From Rhodopseudomonas infernalis (GTDB lineage: Bacteria; Pseudomonadota; Alphaproteobacteria; Rhizobiales; Xanthobacteraceae), in assembly GCF_022271405.1 (NCBI RefSeq), contig NZ_JAJNAL010000005.1, positions 108,302 through 172,301 of the forward strand: a stretch of DNA of 64,000 nucleotides. The letters run 5' to 3'. The notes beneath the pieces were generated by a model. The model did no database searches and was not told the origin of the DNA. It saw nothing but the letters and a program-made list of their open reading frames with translations. Shown here piece by piece: positions 34,827-45,561 of the stretch. Within the stretch, counting starts at the first letter, position 1. Each line of letters opens with the position of its first letter. The translations under genes and the position numbers were made by a program.

Positions 34827-37800
34827 TTAGGAACAACCGGTCGTGCTTCCGCACGTATCGCACTTCATGCACGTCCCGTTACGGACCAGCGTGAAATTCC
34901 CGCATTCGCTGCAGCTGTCGCCTTCGTAGCCGCGGGCTTTGGCCTCCGCGCGGCGTTCGGCTTTGGTGGCGACGGGTTGGGCTTGGGCGGTGTTGGCCTT
35001 GCTCCATTGCAATGCTTCGAGCTTCTCGGTCGGCGACAGGTCCTGTTCGGCTTCTTGCTTCAGTGCGGTCGCGCCTTCGAGAACATCGCCGATGCGCGAT
35101 GCGGACTTAGCGTGTGCCTCTGGGTGGGAGTAGGCCATCTTCACCGGCGATGAGCCGGCATCCGACGCGGCGGCGGTGCTGCGCATCACCACCAGGTTGT
35201 CGGTGCGCGAGCGGGTGAGGCCCTTCGACAGATACTTGGTGGCCGAGGCGGGGGCGACGATGCCTTCCGGGGCCTTGCCTTCTTCGACGCCCTTGCCGAT
35301 GGCGTCGAAGGCGGTCTCGGTCGGGTCGACATGGGCGAGGTCGAAGCGGCCCATGTAGCTCACCGCCAGCTCGCGGAACACGTAGTCGAGGATCGAGGTC
35401 GCGTACTTGATCGAGTCGTTGCCCTGCACCGGACCGGCGGGTTCGAACCGGGTGAAGGTGAAGGCGTCGACATATTCCTCGAGCGGCACGCCGTACTGGA
35501 GACCCAGTGAAACGGCGATGGCAAAATTGTTGATGAACGACCGGAGGGCGGCACCCTCCTTGTGCATGTCGATGAAGATCTCGCCGATGCGGCCGTCGTC
35601 GTATTCGCCGGTGCGCAGATAGACCTTGTGGCCGCCGACGACCGCCTTCTGGGTGTAGCCCTTGCGGCGGTCCGGCATCTTCTCGCGTTCGCGCATCACT
35701 ACGATGCGCTCGACCAGGCGCTCCACCACCTTCTCGGAGATCTGGGCGGTGCGGGCCGCCATCGGCTTCTCCAGGAAGGCGTCGATGTCGTCGTCGTCGT
35801 CATCGTCGGCGATCAGCTGCGAGTTCAGCGGCTGCGACAGCTTTGAGCCATCGCGGTACAAGGCGTTGGCTTTCAGCGCCAGCTTCCACGACAGCATGTA
35901 GGCGGACTTGCAGTCCTCCACCGTGGCGTCGTTCGGCATGTTGATGGTCTTGCTGATCGCACCCGAGATGAACGGCTGCGCCGCGGCCATCATCCGGATG
36001 TGGCTCTCGACCGACAGATAGCGCTTGCCGATCTTGCCGCAGGGATTGGCGCAATCGAACACGCTGTAGTGCTCGGGCTTCAGATGCGGCGCGCCTTCGA
36101 CCGTCATGGCGCCGCAGATGTGGATGTTGGCGGCCTCGATTTCGCGCTTGGTGAAGCCGATCGCGGCCAGGAGGTCGAAGTTCGGCTCGGCGATCTTGTC
36201 GGCGTCGAGCTTCAGCGTGTCCTTGAGGAAGTCCTCGCCGAACGTCCACTTGTTGAAGGCGAACTTGATGTCGAAGGCGGTCGGCAGCGCGGCCTCGACC
36301 TTCTTCAGCGCTTCATCGGTGAAGCCCTTGGCCTTCAGCGTCGAGACGTTGATGGCCGGGGCGTTGCTGAGCGAGCCGTGGCCGACGGCGTAAGCCTCGA
36401 TCTCGGCGATCTGGCTTTCCGGATAGCCGAGCACGCGCAGCGCGGCCGGCACGGCGCGGTTGATGATCTTCCAGTAGCCGCCGCCGGCGAGCTTCTTGAA
36501 CTTCACCAGCGCGAAGTCGGGCTCGATGCCCGTGGTGTCGCAATCCATGACGAGGCCGATGGTGCCGGTCGGGGCGACCACGGTGGTCTGGGCGTTGCGA
36601 TAGCCGTGCAGCTCGCCGAGTTCGAGCGCCTGGTCCCAGGCGCGCTTGGCATGCGCCACGGCGTCGGGGATCGGGCAGCCGGCGTGGTCGAGCGGCACCG
36701 GGGCCACCGACAGCGCCTCATAGCCGCGGCTCTCGCCATGCGCGGCGCGGCGATGGTTGCGGATCACGCGCAGCATATGCGCGGCGTTCTTCTTGTAGCC
36801 GGGGAACGGGCCGAGCTTCTTGGCCATCTCGGCCGAGGTCGCATACGACACGCCGGTCATGATCGCGGTCAGCGCGCCGCACAGCGCGCGGCCTTCCTTG
36901 GAGTCGTAGGACAGGCCCATGGTCATCAGCAGGCCGCCGATATTGGCGAAGCCGAGGCCCAGCGTGCGGAATTCGTAAGAGAGCTCGGCGATCTGCTTGG
37001 ACGGGAACTGCGCCATCAGCACCGAGATTTCCAGCACGACGGTCCACAGCCGGCACAGATGTTCATAGGCGTCGAGATCGAACTTCGCCGTGGTGGTGTC
37101 GTAGAAGGTCAGCAGATTGGCTGAGGCGAGATTGCAGGCGGTGTCGTCGAGGAACATGTATTCCGAGCACGGATTGCTGGCGCGGATGTCGCCGGACGCC
37201 TTGCAGGTGTGCCAGTCGTTCATCGTGGTGTTGAAGTGCAGGCCCGGATCGGCGCTGGCCCAGGCCGCGGTGCCGATCTTCTCCCACAGGTCGCGGGCCT
37301 TCAGCGTCTTCATCACCTTCTTGGTGGTACGCGAGGTCAGATTCCAGTCACCGTCGGTCTCGACTGCGCGAAGGAAGTCGTCCTTCAGCGACACCGAGTT
37401 GTTGGAGTTCTGGCCGGAGACGGTGAGGTAGGCCTCGCTATCCCAATCGGTGTCGTAGATCGGGAAGTCGATCTCCTTGTAGCCCTGCTTGGCGTACTGG
37501 ATGACGCGCTTGATCATCGCGTCGGCGACCAGCGCGCGGCGCGCCAGCTTGACCTCGCGGCGCAGGGCCGGGTTCTTCTCCGGGTCGAAGCAATCGTCGC
37601 CCGAGCCCTGGCAGTTGACGCAGGCCTTCAGGATCGCCTTGAGGTGCTTCTGGTTGAGCTTGGAGCCGGTGACGAGGGCGGCAACCTTCTGCTCCTCCTT
37701 CACCTTCCAGTCGATATAGGCCTCGATATCCGGATGGTCGGCGTCGACCACCACCATCTTGGCGGCACGGCGGGTGGTGCCGCCCGACTTGATGGCGCCG

Positions 37801-38594
37801 GCGGCGCGGTCGCCGATCTTCAGGAAGCTCATCAGGCCGCTCGAGCGACCGCCGCCCGACAGGCGCTCGCCTTCGCCGCGCAGCCGCGAGAAGTTGGAGC
37901 CGGTGCCGGAGCCGTATTTGAACAGGCGGGCTTCACGCACCCACAGGTCCATGATGCCGCCGTCGTTGACGAGATCGTCCTCGATGCCCTGGATGAAGCA
38001 GGCGTGCGGCTGCGGGTGCTCGTAGGCCGACTTCGACTTGGTCAGCTTGCCGGTCTTGTAGTCGACGTAGTAGTGGCCCTGGCCGGGGCCGTCGACGCCG
38101 TAGGCCCAGTGCAGGCCGGTGTTGAACCATTGCGGCGAATTCGGCGCGACCATCTGCGAGGCCAGCATGTAGCGCAGCTCGTCATAGAACGCGCGGGCGT
38201 CGTCCTCGGACGAGAAGTAATCGCCCTTCCAGCCCCAATAGGTCCAGCAGCCGGCGAGGCGGTCGAACACCTGCTTGGAGGAATGCTCGGAAGTGAAGCG
38301 CTCGGCCTCGGGCAGGGCGGTAAGCGCATCGGTGTCGGGCACCGAGCGCCACAGCCAGGACGGCACGGTCTCTTCCTCGACCTTCTTGAGGCGCGCGGCG
38401 ACGCCGGCCTTGCGGAAATACTTCTGGGCCAGCACGTCGGAGGCGACCTGCGACCAGCCATCGGGCACTTCGACATTCTCGAGGCGGAACACCACCGAGC
38501 CGTCCGGATTGCGGATCTCGCTCGTCGTCAGCCGAAACTGGATCGCCGCATAGGGTGATTGGCCGTCCGTGGTGTAGCGCCGCTCGATCTTCAT
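34827..38594 (-). CDS. nrdJ: Adenosylcobalamin-dependent (class II) ribonucleotide reductase
   Basis: A 1255-residue class II reductase, which makes deoxynucleotides with or without oxygen using B12. Visible features are the [15 protein letters not shown] and [18 protein letters not shown] segments, substrate and active-site residues in [32 protein letters not shown], and [20 protein letters not shown]. The C-terminal cysteine-rich tail [14 protein letters not shown] is the redox shuttle and zinc site. The start [11 protein letters not shown] at 38594 is that of the family; a longer frame to 38747 is unlikely. Confidence 0.96.
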   Translation of the reverse strand: MKIERRYTTDGQSPYAAIQFRLTTSEIRNPDGSVVFRLENVEVPDGWSQVASDVLAQKYFRKAGVAARLKKVEEETVPSWLWRSVPDTDALTALPEAERFTSEHSSKQVFDRLAGCWTYWGWKGDYFSSEDDARAFYDELRYMLASQMVAPNSPQWFNTGLHWAYGVDGPGQGHYYVDYKTGKLTKSKSAYEHPQPHACFIQGIEDDLVNDGGIMDLWVREARLFKYGSGTGSNFSRLRGEGERLSGGGRSSGLMSFLKIGDRAAGAIKSGGTTRRAAKMVVVDADHPDIEAYIDWKVKEEQKVAALVTGSKLNQKHLKAILKACVNCQGSGDDCFDPEKNPALRREVKLARRALVADAMIKRVIQYAKQGYKEIDFPIYDTDWDSEAYLTVSGQNSNNSVSLKDDFLRAVETDGDWNLTSRTTKKVMKTLKARDLWEKIGTAAWASADPGLHFNTTMNDWHTCKASGDIRASNPCSEYMFLDDTACNLASANLLTFYDTTTAKFDLDAYEHLCRLWTVVLEISVLMAQFPSKQIAELSYEFRTLGLGFANIGGLLMTMGLSYDSKEGRALCGALTAIMTGVSYATSAEMAKKLGPFPGYKKNAAHMLRVIRNHRRAAHGESRGYEALSVAPVPLDHAGCPIPDAVAHAKRAWDQALELGELHGYRNAQTTVVAPTGTIGLVMDCDTTGIEPDFALVKFKKLAGGGYWKIINRAVPAALRVLGYPESQIAEIEAYAVGHGSLSNAPAINVSTLKAKGFTDEALKKVEAALPTAFDIKFAFNKWTFGEDFLKDTLKLDADKIAEPNFDLLAAIGFTKREIEAANIHICGAMTVEGAPHLKPEHYSVFDCANPCGKIGKRYLSVESHIRMMAAAQPFISGAISKTINMPNDATVEDCKSAYMLSWKLALKANALYRDGSKLSQPLNSQLIADDDDDDDIDAFLEKPMAARTAQISEKVVERLVERIVVMREREKMPDRRKGYTQKAVVGGHKVYLRTGEYDDGRIGEIFIDMHKEGAALRSFINNFAIAVSLGLQYGVPLEEYVDAFTFTRFEPAGPVQGNDSIKYATSILDYVFRELAVSYMGRFDLAHVDPTETAFDAIGKGVEEGKAPEGIVAPASATKYLSKGLTRSRTDNLVVMRSTAAASDAGSSPVKMAYSHPEAHAKSASRIGDVLEGATALKQEAEQDLSPTEKLEALQWSKANTAQAQPVATKAERRAEAKARGYEGDSCSECGNFTLVRNGTCMKCDTCGSTTGCS

Positions 38595-38990
38595 CTGATG
38601 CCCCGTTCGATGCCGGACCCCGCTGGGCCCGAAGTTGTTGGTCGCGGACATGCGTCCGCCAATGCGAGCCGTGGTCCGGCTCACTCTGTTTTCAAGGGCC
38701 GCGGCCTGGATCCTAGCCGATCCGGGCCCGTCCCAATAACGCCCCACGCTTCAATGCGAGCCGTGTCTCGGCCCGTCTTTTCTGCGCCCGTACAGCCGGT
38801 TTCGGGCACAGATGAGCCCACACCCCGATGCCGCTAGGCGGTCGGAGGTGGCTGGTTCGGTACCCTTCTGGGAAGGTCCGGCGGGACACGAAACTACCCG
38901 CTCGCGACTGGCCCAAAAGTAGAGCGACTCCGTCCGACCCGTCAAGCAATAGTGCGGGTTCCTGAATCAAATACTAAATATGGTGGAAAG
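38595..38990 (-). promoter_or_regulatory. Upstream region of nrdJ with candidate NrdR box
   Basis: About 400 bases without a gene. ATACTAAATATGGTGG at 38971-38986 matches about 12 of 16 positions of the NrdR box; a second, poorer match lies one helical repeat set away at 38940-38955. Nearer the gene, the transcript could form small hairpins such as CCGC-CTA-GCGG near 38830. No cobalamin riboswitch is visible despite the B12 dependence of NrdJ. Confidence 0.35.
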
Positions 38991-39243
38991 GGGTGGACAA
39001 CAGGGGGCCTAGCCGCGTCCTGATGCCGCCAAGTATCGGTGAGTCCTCAGGGATTCCGAAGCGGAAAAATCGTGCGCTGCGGTGCGTAACGGCGCTGCAC
39101 CCGCTGTTCACAGGGCAGGTATTTTTTCGCCCGAGGGGGTTGCCAAGACCGACTCAGGCGGGGCGGGGGCCGGCGGTGTTTTTCGGGTGGTGACGGGAGG
39201 CCAATACCGGCATGGTGCGCCCGTCCTTCCTGCCGGGTGTTCC

Positions 39244-40143
39244 ATGTCCAATGCTCCTCCCGCCGCCGCGCGCCCTCGCGTCGCGACCAGCGGTCTCGTC
39301 CTGCTCGCCGTCACCTCGCTGGCCTGGGGCCTGAGCTGGCCGGTGTCCAAATACGTCATCTCCGAATGGCCGCCGCTGCCGGCGCGGGGCGTGCCGGGGC
39401 TGGTCGGCTCGCTGCTGCTGTTCGCCTATGCGAAGGCGCGCGGCGACGATCTGCGGGTGCCGGCGGCGATATGGCCCCGCCTGCTGGTGTCGACCTTCTT
39501 CAACGTCACGCTGTGGATGGTGGTGATGGGGCTGGCGCTGTTGTGGATGCCGGCCGGCGAGACCGCGGTGATCGGCTACTCGATGCCGGTGTGGACGGCG
39601 CTGCTGGCCTGGCCGCTGCTCGGCGAACGGCTGACCGCCAAGCGCACGCTGGCGCTGGTGCTCGGCTTCGGCGGCATAGCGGCGCTGATGGGGGCGGACG
39701 GCTTTGCGGCCAGCGCCGCCAAGCTGCCGGGCATCGCGCTGGCGCTGACCGGCGCGGTCGGCTTCGCGCTCGGCACCATCTTCCTGAAGCGCTATCCGAT
39801 CGCGCTGCCGGGCGCGACCTCGGCGGCCTGGCAGATCGGCATCGGCTGCATCCCGGTCGCGCTGGCCGGCTTCGTGCTCACGCCTCCGCAGATCGAGACG
39901 CTGACGGTCTATGGCTGGGCCGGGCTCGCTTATCTGACGCTGATCCAGTTCTGCCTCGCTTACCTGTGCTGGTTCGCAGCGCTGCAGCGGCTGCCGGCGT
40001 CGGTCGCGGCGATCGGCACCATGGCGGTGCCGGTCATCGGCGTCGTCGTCGCCGCGATCGCGCTGCACGAACCACTCGGCCCCGGCCAGATCGCCGCGCT
40101 GGTGATGGTCCTCGCTGGCGTCGCGCTGGCGACAAGGTCGTAA
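39244..40143 (+). CDS. EamA/DMT-superfamily transporter
   Basis: A 299-residue inner-membrane protein with about ten hydrophobic helices in two EamA repeats, starting VLLAVTSLAWGLSWPVSKYV. The second repeat contains YLTLIQFCLAYLCWFAALQRLPASVAAIGTMAVPVIGV, the usual EamA pattern. These act as metabolite or drug exporters. The ATG at 39244 is chosen because the hydrophobic core starts soon after; an upstream ATG at 39082 would add an unlikely 54-residue leader. Confidence 0.88.
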   Translation: MSNAPPAAARPRVATSGLVLLAVTSLAWGLSWPVSKYVISEWPPLPARGVPGLVGSLLLFAYAKARGDDLRVPAAIWPRLLVSTFFNVTLWMVVMGLALLWMPAGETAVIGYSMPVWTALLAWPLLGERLTAKRTLALVLGFGGIAALMGADGFAASAAKLPGIALALTGAVGFALGTIFLKRYPIALPGATSAAWQIGIGCIPVALAGFVLTPPQIETLTVYGWAGLAYLTLIQFCLAYLCWFAALQRLPASVAAIGTMAVPVIGVVVAAIALHEPLGPGQIAALVMVLAGVALATRS

Positions 40144-40546
40144 GTAACAAAAGCGATCCGATCGTTCGATCTGCACGACTGGGGCGCCGGGTACCTAAAA
40201 CAGTCACGCGCCGGCCGCCCGCCACCACTCACTCAACCTCAACGTCCTCAGCACCTGACCGGAAACGCGCTCTTTGAAATCGGGCCCTTTCGTTTCCACC
40301 CGTCATGCCCGGCCTTGTCGCCATCGCCCATCGTTTCATTTGAAGGTGATCTGGTATTCTTTTCGCGTCACGCCCGCTCGCGCCTCTACGCAGGGACCGC
40401 TGGTCACGAGCGCGGGAATAGTCATGGTCATTCTTCGATTTTGCGATCTCGAGAGCCTCGGCCGACGACACCCCCAATAGGTCGGGATTGTCTCACCCCT
40501 GACTCCGCTCGTACGAAAGCCGAGAGACAATCAGCTCGAGGCCCCC
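40144..40546. other. Intergenic, partial family E repeat
   Basis: About 400 bases with no convincing gene. CGTCATGCCCGGCCTTG at 40301-40317 is the left arm of the repeat found complete at 55313-55402. The rest shows nothing I can name. Confidence 0.5.
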
Positions 40547-41782
40547 GTGAAACAATCAAGCTCAGTCGTGGGACCGCGAGTGCGGCCCTTGCTTCTCTAC
40601 GGGCTTCTCGCTGGTCTGACGGTGTTGGTTCTCTTCGTGCGCCGACCTGATCAATTCCTGGCGCCGTACATCTGGGTTGAGGACGGAGCGAAGCTGCTGC
40701 CGGACTTTCTCACTTACGGCTGGTCGAGCTTCTTCATGCCGGTCCAAGGCTATCTGATCCTCGCAACGAAGCTTCTGACGCTGTCGTCGTTCAGCATCTC
40801 GTTTCTGCATTTTGCGACGGTGTCGCTTGCAATCACCGTAATCTCCACTGCGGCAGTCGTCGTATTCATCGCGGCGGCCCCGACCGACCTCAAGCTCAAG
40901 CCGCTCTGTGCGGCCGTTGTCCTGCTCATTCCCACCGATCCCGAGGTGTTCGCAGTCGGTGAGTATATTTTCTGGTGGGCCGGGCTGCTGATACTTCTTG
41001 CTCTCGTGTGGACGCCGGGCGGCGGCGCCAATTGGGCGCGATGGTTTGCGATCGGATTCGGCGGATTGAGCTCTCCGATTATCCTCCCGCTATCAGTACT
41101 GTTCGTCTTGCGTGCCTGGCGCTTGCGCGGTCGGCGCGAAGAACTCGTCACTCTTGCGGTCGTTCTGGCTGTGGTGGCTATTCAGGCCTCGGTCATGCTT
41201 TCGACAACAGATCGCGTCGCATCGCTCAACGTCGTGAGTTGGCAAGAACTTCGTGCAGTTATTGAACGCTTCTTCGGATCGTTCATCTGCGGATCGTGCG
41301 AGATGAGCGGTCGGACCCGCGTCGTCATGGGGGCCGTGGTGCTGACGCTGATCGTGGGCGCGTCGATCCGGATGCCGTTGACCTATAAACTGTTGCTGCT
41401 CTCGCTTTTGCTCATCGTTGCGACGACGATCCAACGCAATCCCGCATCAATCCTGAACCCTTACTCAGCCGGGCCTCGGTATTTCTTTTACCCCTACGTT
41501 CTGCTGTCCTGGCTGCTCATATCTGTCGCCGCATCGTCAACGTGGATCTCTTTGAGGATCGGAGCCGCCGCAATCGTCGGATGCGCTATAGCAGTCGGGC
41601 TGACCCACCTGTCGAGATATCACACCCACATCAATTGGGAGCAGCAAGTCAGAAGCTGCGCGGCTTCAAAAATTTACGGCCTGCCGGTTCATTTCGACGG
41701 CACCAGCGCCCCGTGGGTCTTACAGTTGAAGGGCGACGACTGCTCGAAAATGGTCGAGCGAAGCTTGTTCGGATCGTTGTAG
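40547..41782 (+). CDS. Polytopic membrane protein, GT-C-like, function unknown
   Basis: A 411-residue protein with about ten hydrophobic segments from residue 14 to about 350 and a short soluble C-terminus. The first large loop has WVEDGAKLLPDFLTYGW, an acidic motif in the position used by GT-C glycosyltransferases for sugar-lipid binding. No closer family is recognised. The start is a GTG at 40547. It is alone, with AT-richer sequence on both sides, which hints at acquisition. Confidence 0.6.
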   Translation: MKQSSSVVGPRVRPLLLYGLLAGLTVLVLFVRRPDQFLAPYIWVEDGAKLLPDFLTYGWSSFFMPVQGYLILATKLLTLSSFSISFLHFATVSLAITVISTAAVVVFIAAAPTDLKLKPLCAAVVLLIPTDPEVFAVGEYIFWWAGLLILLALVWTPGGGANWARWFAIGFGGLSSPIILPLSVLFVLRAWRLRGRREELVTLAVVLAVVAIQASVMLSTTDRVASLNVVSWQELRAVIERFFGSFICGSCEMSGRTRVVMGAVVLTLIVGASIRMPLTYKLLLLSLLLIVATTIQRNPASILNPYSAGPRYFFYPYVLLSWLLISVAASSTWISLRIGAAAIVGCAIAVGLTHLSRYHTHINWEQQVRSCAASKIYGLPVHFDGTSAPWVLQLKGDDCSKMVERSLFGSL

Positions 41783-42166
41783 CCGGCGTCTGGCACGGCG
41801 GCCGCCTGAGGCGTGACGACGTCGAAATACTAGCGTTCGTTGTCGGCTGGCGAGTTTCTGCCGCCGCCGATGCGGCATTGCGATGCTCCGGTTGGTGGCA
41901 CCGCAGCATGTGCGGTTGCGAGCAATCTCGCGGTGTCGTGAGGTTGTTCAGTCTCGGATTTCGATGCTGCTTTGCGAAATGGCAACTAATCGTTGAACCG
42001 ATGGCGGTTGCCATGAGAATTCTCGACAGCCGCAACTAATTCTGATCAGATCATCGCAATCGAAGCGCAAAGCGCCCGTGGCGTCCAGCGGCCGAAGAGC
42101 CGCGCCACCAAAAACGACAACGCTGCAAAGACCCATCATCGCATTGGCCATCCAGGGAGGAACGCC
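41783..42166. other. Intergenic upstream of the CUT1 transporter operon
   Basis: About 380 bases. Short frames on both strands look non-coding. It must contain the promoter for the transporter operon, but I see no clear operator. Confidence 0.4.
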
Positions 42167-43537
42167 ATGTCGTTCGATGCCAAGCGTCCCGCAGGGACGC
42201 GTCGCCGCACGCTGACCCGCCGCCAATTCATCGCCACCACAGCCGCCACCTCTGCCGTCCTGATCACCGCGCCTTATGTCCGTGGCGCCTACGCCGCCGG
42301 CAAATTGACGATGGGGTTCTGGGATCACTGGGTGCCCGGCGCCAACAAGGCGTCCGAAGACCTCGTCAAGGAGTGGGCCGCCAAGGAAAAGGTCGAGGTC
42401 TCGATCGACTACATTCCGAGCCAGGGCAACAAGAACATCCTGACCATTGCGGCTGAGGCGCAGGCGAAGTCGGGCCACGACATTCTGGCGATGCCGACCT
42501 GGTGGCCGCACGCCAATGCCGATTTGCTCGAGCCGGTCAACGACATCATGGAGCCGCTGATCAAGCAGAACGGCGAGGTCAACGGCACCGTGAAGTATCT
42601 CGGCCAGGCCGGCGGCAAATGGCTCGGCGTGCCGTCCTGCGTCGGCAGCCAGATCAAGGGCCCGTGCTCGCGCATCGACCTGTTGAAGAAGCACGCCAAT
42701 ATCGACGTGCAGGCATTCTATCCGCCGGGCGAGGCCGCCAAGGCCGACGACTGGACCACCGACGTGTTCCTCAAGGCCGCCGAAGCCTGCCACAAGGGCG
42801 GGGCACCGTTCGGCATCGGGCTCGGCGAGACCACCGACAGCGTCGATACCGCGGGCGCGTTCTTCCTCGCGTTCGGCGCGCAGCTCGTCGACGCCAAGGG
42901 CGACATCAAGGTGAAGACCGACGAGGTCAAGCAGGCGCTCGAATTCTACAAGAAGCTGATCGCGTTCCTGCCGCCCGACGTCGGCGCCTGGGACGATGCC
43001 TCCAACAACAAATGGCTGGTGTCGGGGCGCGGCGCGATGATCATGAATCCGCCGAGCTCGTGGGCGGTCGCCAAGCGCGACGCGCCGCAGATCGCCGAGC
43101 AGCTCTGGACGCATGTTTTCCCGAAGGGACCAAAGGGCCGCTACGCGCCGTTCCTGCCGTATTTCTGGAACATCTGGGCGTTCTCCAAGAACAAGGAGGC
43201 GGCCAAGAGCCTGCTGGTGTTCCTGTCGCAGCCGGACTCAGTGGAGAAGATGGTCAATGCGTCGGGCGGCTATGATCTGCCGGCGTTCGAGAAGCTGACG
43301 ACCTTCAAGGTCTGGGCCGACGCCGGGCCGCCGAAGGGCACGCTGTATCACTACCCCAACCCGAACAACCACCAGACGCTGTCGATCGCCGCGTCGCCGG
43401 CGCCGCCGAAGATCGCGCAGCAGATCTACGCGCAGGGCACCCTGACCAAGATGTGCCTGAAATACGCCCAAGGCGCCAGCCTGAACGACACGCTCGCCTG
43501 GGCCGAAGGCGAGTGCGAAGGGTTTATGCGGAGCTGA
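42167..43537 (+). CDS. ABC transporter substrate-binding protein, family 1, Tat-exported
   Basis: A 456-residue periplasmic binding protein. The N-terminus carries a twin-arginine signal (LTRRQFIATTAATSAV, cleavage near AYA), so it is exported folded. The body (LTMGFWDHWVPGANKASEDL and onward, DILAMPTWWPHANADLLEPV) is of the carbohydrate/organic-solute SBP_1 family. GGAGG lies just before the ATG. It is the first gene of an ABC operon; the ligand is unknown, and the enzymes downstream suggest an amide- or hydroxyacid-bearing compound rather than a plain sugar. Confidence 0.9.
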   Translation: MSFDAKRPAGTRRRTLTRRQFIATTAATSAVLITAPYVRGAYAAGKLTMGFWDHWVPGANKASEDLVKEWAAKEKVEVSIDYIPSQGNKNILTIAAEAQAKSGHDILAMPTWWPHANADLLEPVNDIMEPLIKQNGEVNGTVKYLGQAGGKWLGVPSCVGSQIKGPCSRIDLLKKHANIDVQAFYPPGEAAKADDWTTDVFLKAAEACHKGGAPFGIGLGETTDSVDTAGAFFLAFGAQLVDAKGDIKVKTDEVKQALEFYKKLIAFLPPDVGAWDDASNNKWLVSGRGAMIMNPPSSWAVAKRDAPQIAEQLWTHVFPKGPKGRYAPFLPYFWNIWAFSKNKEAAKSLLVFLSQPDSVEKMVNASGGYDLPAFEKLTTFKVWADAGPPKGTLYHYPNPNNHQTLSIAASPAPPKIAQQIYAQGTLTKMCLKYAQGASLNDTLAWAEGECEGFMRS

Positions 43538-43575
43538 GGGCGGCGTCGCGCCGAACTCGCACTGACCGTCGAGTT

Positions 43576-43655
43576 CGTCATTGCGAGCGGAGCGAAGCAA
43601 TCCAGCCCGGTGCACTGAGCTGGATTGCTTCGTCGCTTCGCTCCTCGCAATGACG
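43576..43655. repeat. Palindromic repeat, family D (CGTCATTGCGAG)
   Basis: An 80-bp element: CGTCATTGCGAGCGGAGCGA pairs with the right arm ending CTCGCAATGACG, with GCAATCCAG/CTGGATTGC inside. Placed between the binding-protein and permease genes, its hairpin may protect the upstream mRNA and raise binding-protein levels over the membrane parts. Confidence 0.85.
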
Positions 43656-43707
43656 GGGAGAGGGCGGTTGTCGTTCGCCGCGGGCGACGCAGGACCAGGA
43701 GTTATCA

Positions 43708-44646
43708 ATGGTCGACATTCCCTACCAGCCCGGCCGCGTCGCTGCGTCGTCCTCGGCTCGCAAGCGCGGCGGGTTGCGGACGATGATGAAGCGCAAGTCC
43801 ACCATTGCGTTTCTGATGACGCTGCCGCTCATCGTACTGATCGGGGTGCTGGTGGTGTATCCGGCGTTCTACGCGGTGCATCTCGCCACGCTGAACAAGT
43901 CGATGCAGCGCTTCGTCGGGCTCGGCAATTTCCAGTTTTTGTTCAAGCGCGACACGTTCTGGCTGGTGGTGCAGCAGAGCTGTATCTTCGCCATCACCGC
44001 GGTCGTCTTCAAGGCGCTGCTCGGTTTCATCGTGGCGCATTTCGTCCACAATGTGCCGGCCAAGGGCCAGCGCAAATGGCGCGGCATGTTGCTGGTGCCG
44101 TGGGTGATCCCGCCGGCGATGTCGACGCTGGCCTGGCTGTGGCTGTTCGATCCGTCCTACAGCGCGTTCAACTACACGCTCGGGCTGTTCGGGCTCGGCC
44201 CGATCCCGTGGACCGGCGATGCGATGTGGGCGCGGTTCTCGGTCATCCTGGTCAACATCTGGTACGGCGCGCCGTTCTTCATGATCATGTATCTGGCTGC
44301 GCTGAAGTCGGTGCCGGACCAGCTCTACGAGGCCGCGTCGATCGACGGCGCCAATTGGTGGCAGAAGCTGTGGTACGTGACGCTGCCGATGATGCGTAAC
44401 ATCATCGCCATCACCACGCTGTTCTCGCTGATCGTCACCTTCGCCAATTTCGACATCGTCCGCATCCTCACCGCCGGCGGGCCGCTCGACCACACCCACA
44501 TCTTCGCCACCTGGGCGTTCCGGATCGGCATCGAGGGCAGCGACATTCCGCTCGGCGCCGCGGTGTCGCTGTTCATGCTGCCGATCCTCGGCGTGGCGGC
44601 GATCTTCATCCTCCGGGACGTCCACAAGCGCGGGAACGAAGCCTGA
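43708..44646 (+). CDS. ABC transporter permease, MalF-type
   Basis: A 312-residue permease with six helices. The EAA loop that docks the ATPase is in QLYEAASIDGANWWQKLWYVTLPMM (about residues 210-235). It belongs to the CUT1 family of sugar-type importers. The stop overlaps the next start by one base. Confidence 0.92.
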   Translation: MVDIPYQPGRVAASSSARKRGGLRTMMKRKSTIAFLMTLPLIVLIGVLVVYPAFYAVHLATLNKSMQRFVGLGNFQFLFKRDTFWLVVQQSCIFAITAVVFKALLGFIVAHFVHNVPAKGQRKWRGMLLVPWVIPPAMSTLAWLWLFDPSYSAFNYTLGLFGLGPIPWTGDAMWARFSVILVNIWYGAPFFMIMYLAALKSVPDQLYEAASIDGANWWQKLWYVTLPMMRNIIAITTLFSLIVTFANFDIVRILTAGGPLDHTHIFATWAFRIGIEGSDIPLGAAVSLFMLPILGVAAIFILRDVHKRGNEA

Positions 44647-45557
44647 TGACCACGCTCGCGATCGACAAGGCCGCGCCGCGGCGCAATCCCGGCTACGGCA
44701 GCATGAGCCGGGACCGCGCCTGGGCGCTTAAATGGTCGTACGTCTTCCTGACGATCTTCGCCGTCTTCTCGCTGGTGCCGCCGCTCTACATGCTGATCAC
44801 CTCGCTCAAGAGCAGCCAGGAGATCTCGGCGGCGACCAATCCGTGGTGGGTGTTTCACCCGACGCTGGACAACTATATCGGGCTCCTGACCTCGAACCAG
44901 TTCCTGGGGTTCTTCTTCAACTCGGCGATGGTGTCGATCTTCGTCGTCATCATCACCATGCTGATCAGCGTGCCGGCGGCGTTCGCGCTGGCGCGGATGC
45001 GGTTCTGGGGCTCGGCGACGCTCGCCACCGGCGTGTTCCTGACTTATCTGGTGCCAGACACCTTGCTGTTCATCCCGCTGTTCAAGATGTTCGCGAGCTT
45101 CGGCGACTGGACCGGCATTCCGCTGATCAACCGCTGGTACGTGCTGTTGATCATCTATCCGACCCTGACGGTGCCGTTCTGCACCTGGATCATGATCGGC
45201 TATTTCGCCTCGATTCCGAAGGAGCTCGACGAGGCGGCGCTGATCGACGGCGCGTCGTGGTTCCAGACGCTGACGCGGATCTTCATCCCGGTGGCGCTGC
45301 CCGGCATCATCGCGGCGACGATCTTCGCCTTCACGGTGTCGTGGGCGCAGTTCCTGTATCCGCTGGTGTTCACCACCTCGACCGACCAACTGGTACTGCC
45401 GGTCGGCATCATCACCACGCTGATCAAGGGCGACGTGTTCAACTGGGGGCAGATCATGACCGGCGCGCTGCTCGGCGCGGCCCCGCCGCTGATCATCTAC
45501 GCGTTCCTGATGGACTATTACATCGCGGGGCTCACCGCCGGCGCAACGAAAGGGTGA
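44646..45557 (+). CDS. ABC transporter permease, MalG-type
   Basis: A 303-residue second permease of the CUT1 pair, starting at ATG 44646, which overlaps the previous stop. The EAA loop is [28 protein letters not shown]. Five or six helices follow a short cytoplasmic N-terminus. The ATPase gene starts five bases after its stop. Confidence 0.92.
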   Translation: MTTLAIDKAAPRRNPGYGSMSRDRAWALKWSYVFLTIFAVFSLVPPLYMLITSLKSSQEISAATNPWWVFHPTLDNYIGLLTSNQFLGFFFNSAMVSIFVVIITMLISVPAAFALARMRFWGSATLATGVFLTYLVPDTLLFIPLFKMFASFGDWTGIPLINRWYVLLIIYPTLTVPFCTWIMIGYFASIPKELDEAALIDGASWFQTLTRIFIPVALPGIIAATIFAFTVSWAQFLYPLVFTTSTDQLVLPVGIITTLIKGDVFNWGQIMTGALLGAAPPLIIYAFLMDYYIAGLTAGATKG

Positions 45558-45561
45558 CACG

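Noticed and set aside
37209..38558. Long open frame (449 codons) on the strand opposite nrdJ
   Set aside because: A shadow of high-GC third-position bias in nrdJ; the product is low-complexity with no domain, whereas the nrdJ frame matches its family throughout.
41542..42039. Overlapping frames on both strands downstream of the polytopic membrane protein
   Set aside because: They overlap the end of a real gene, have no domain and no plausible start site.
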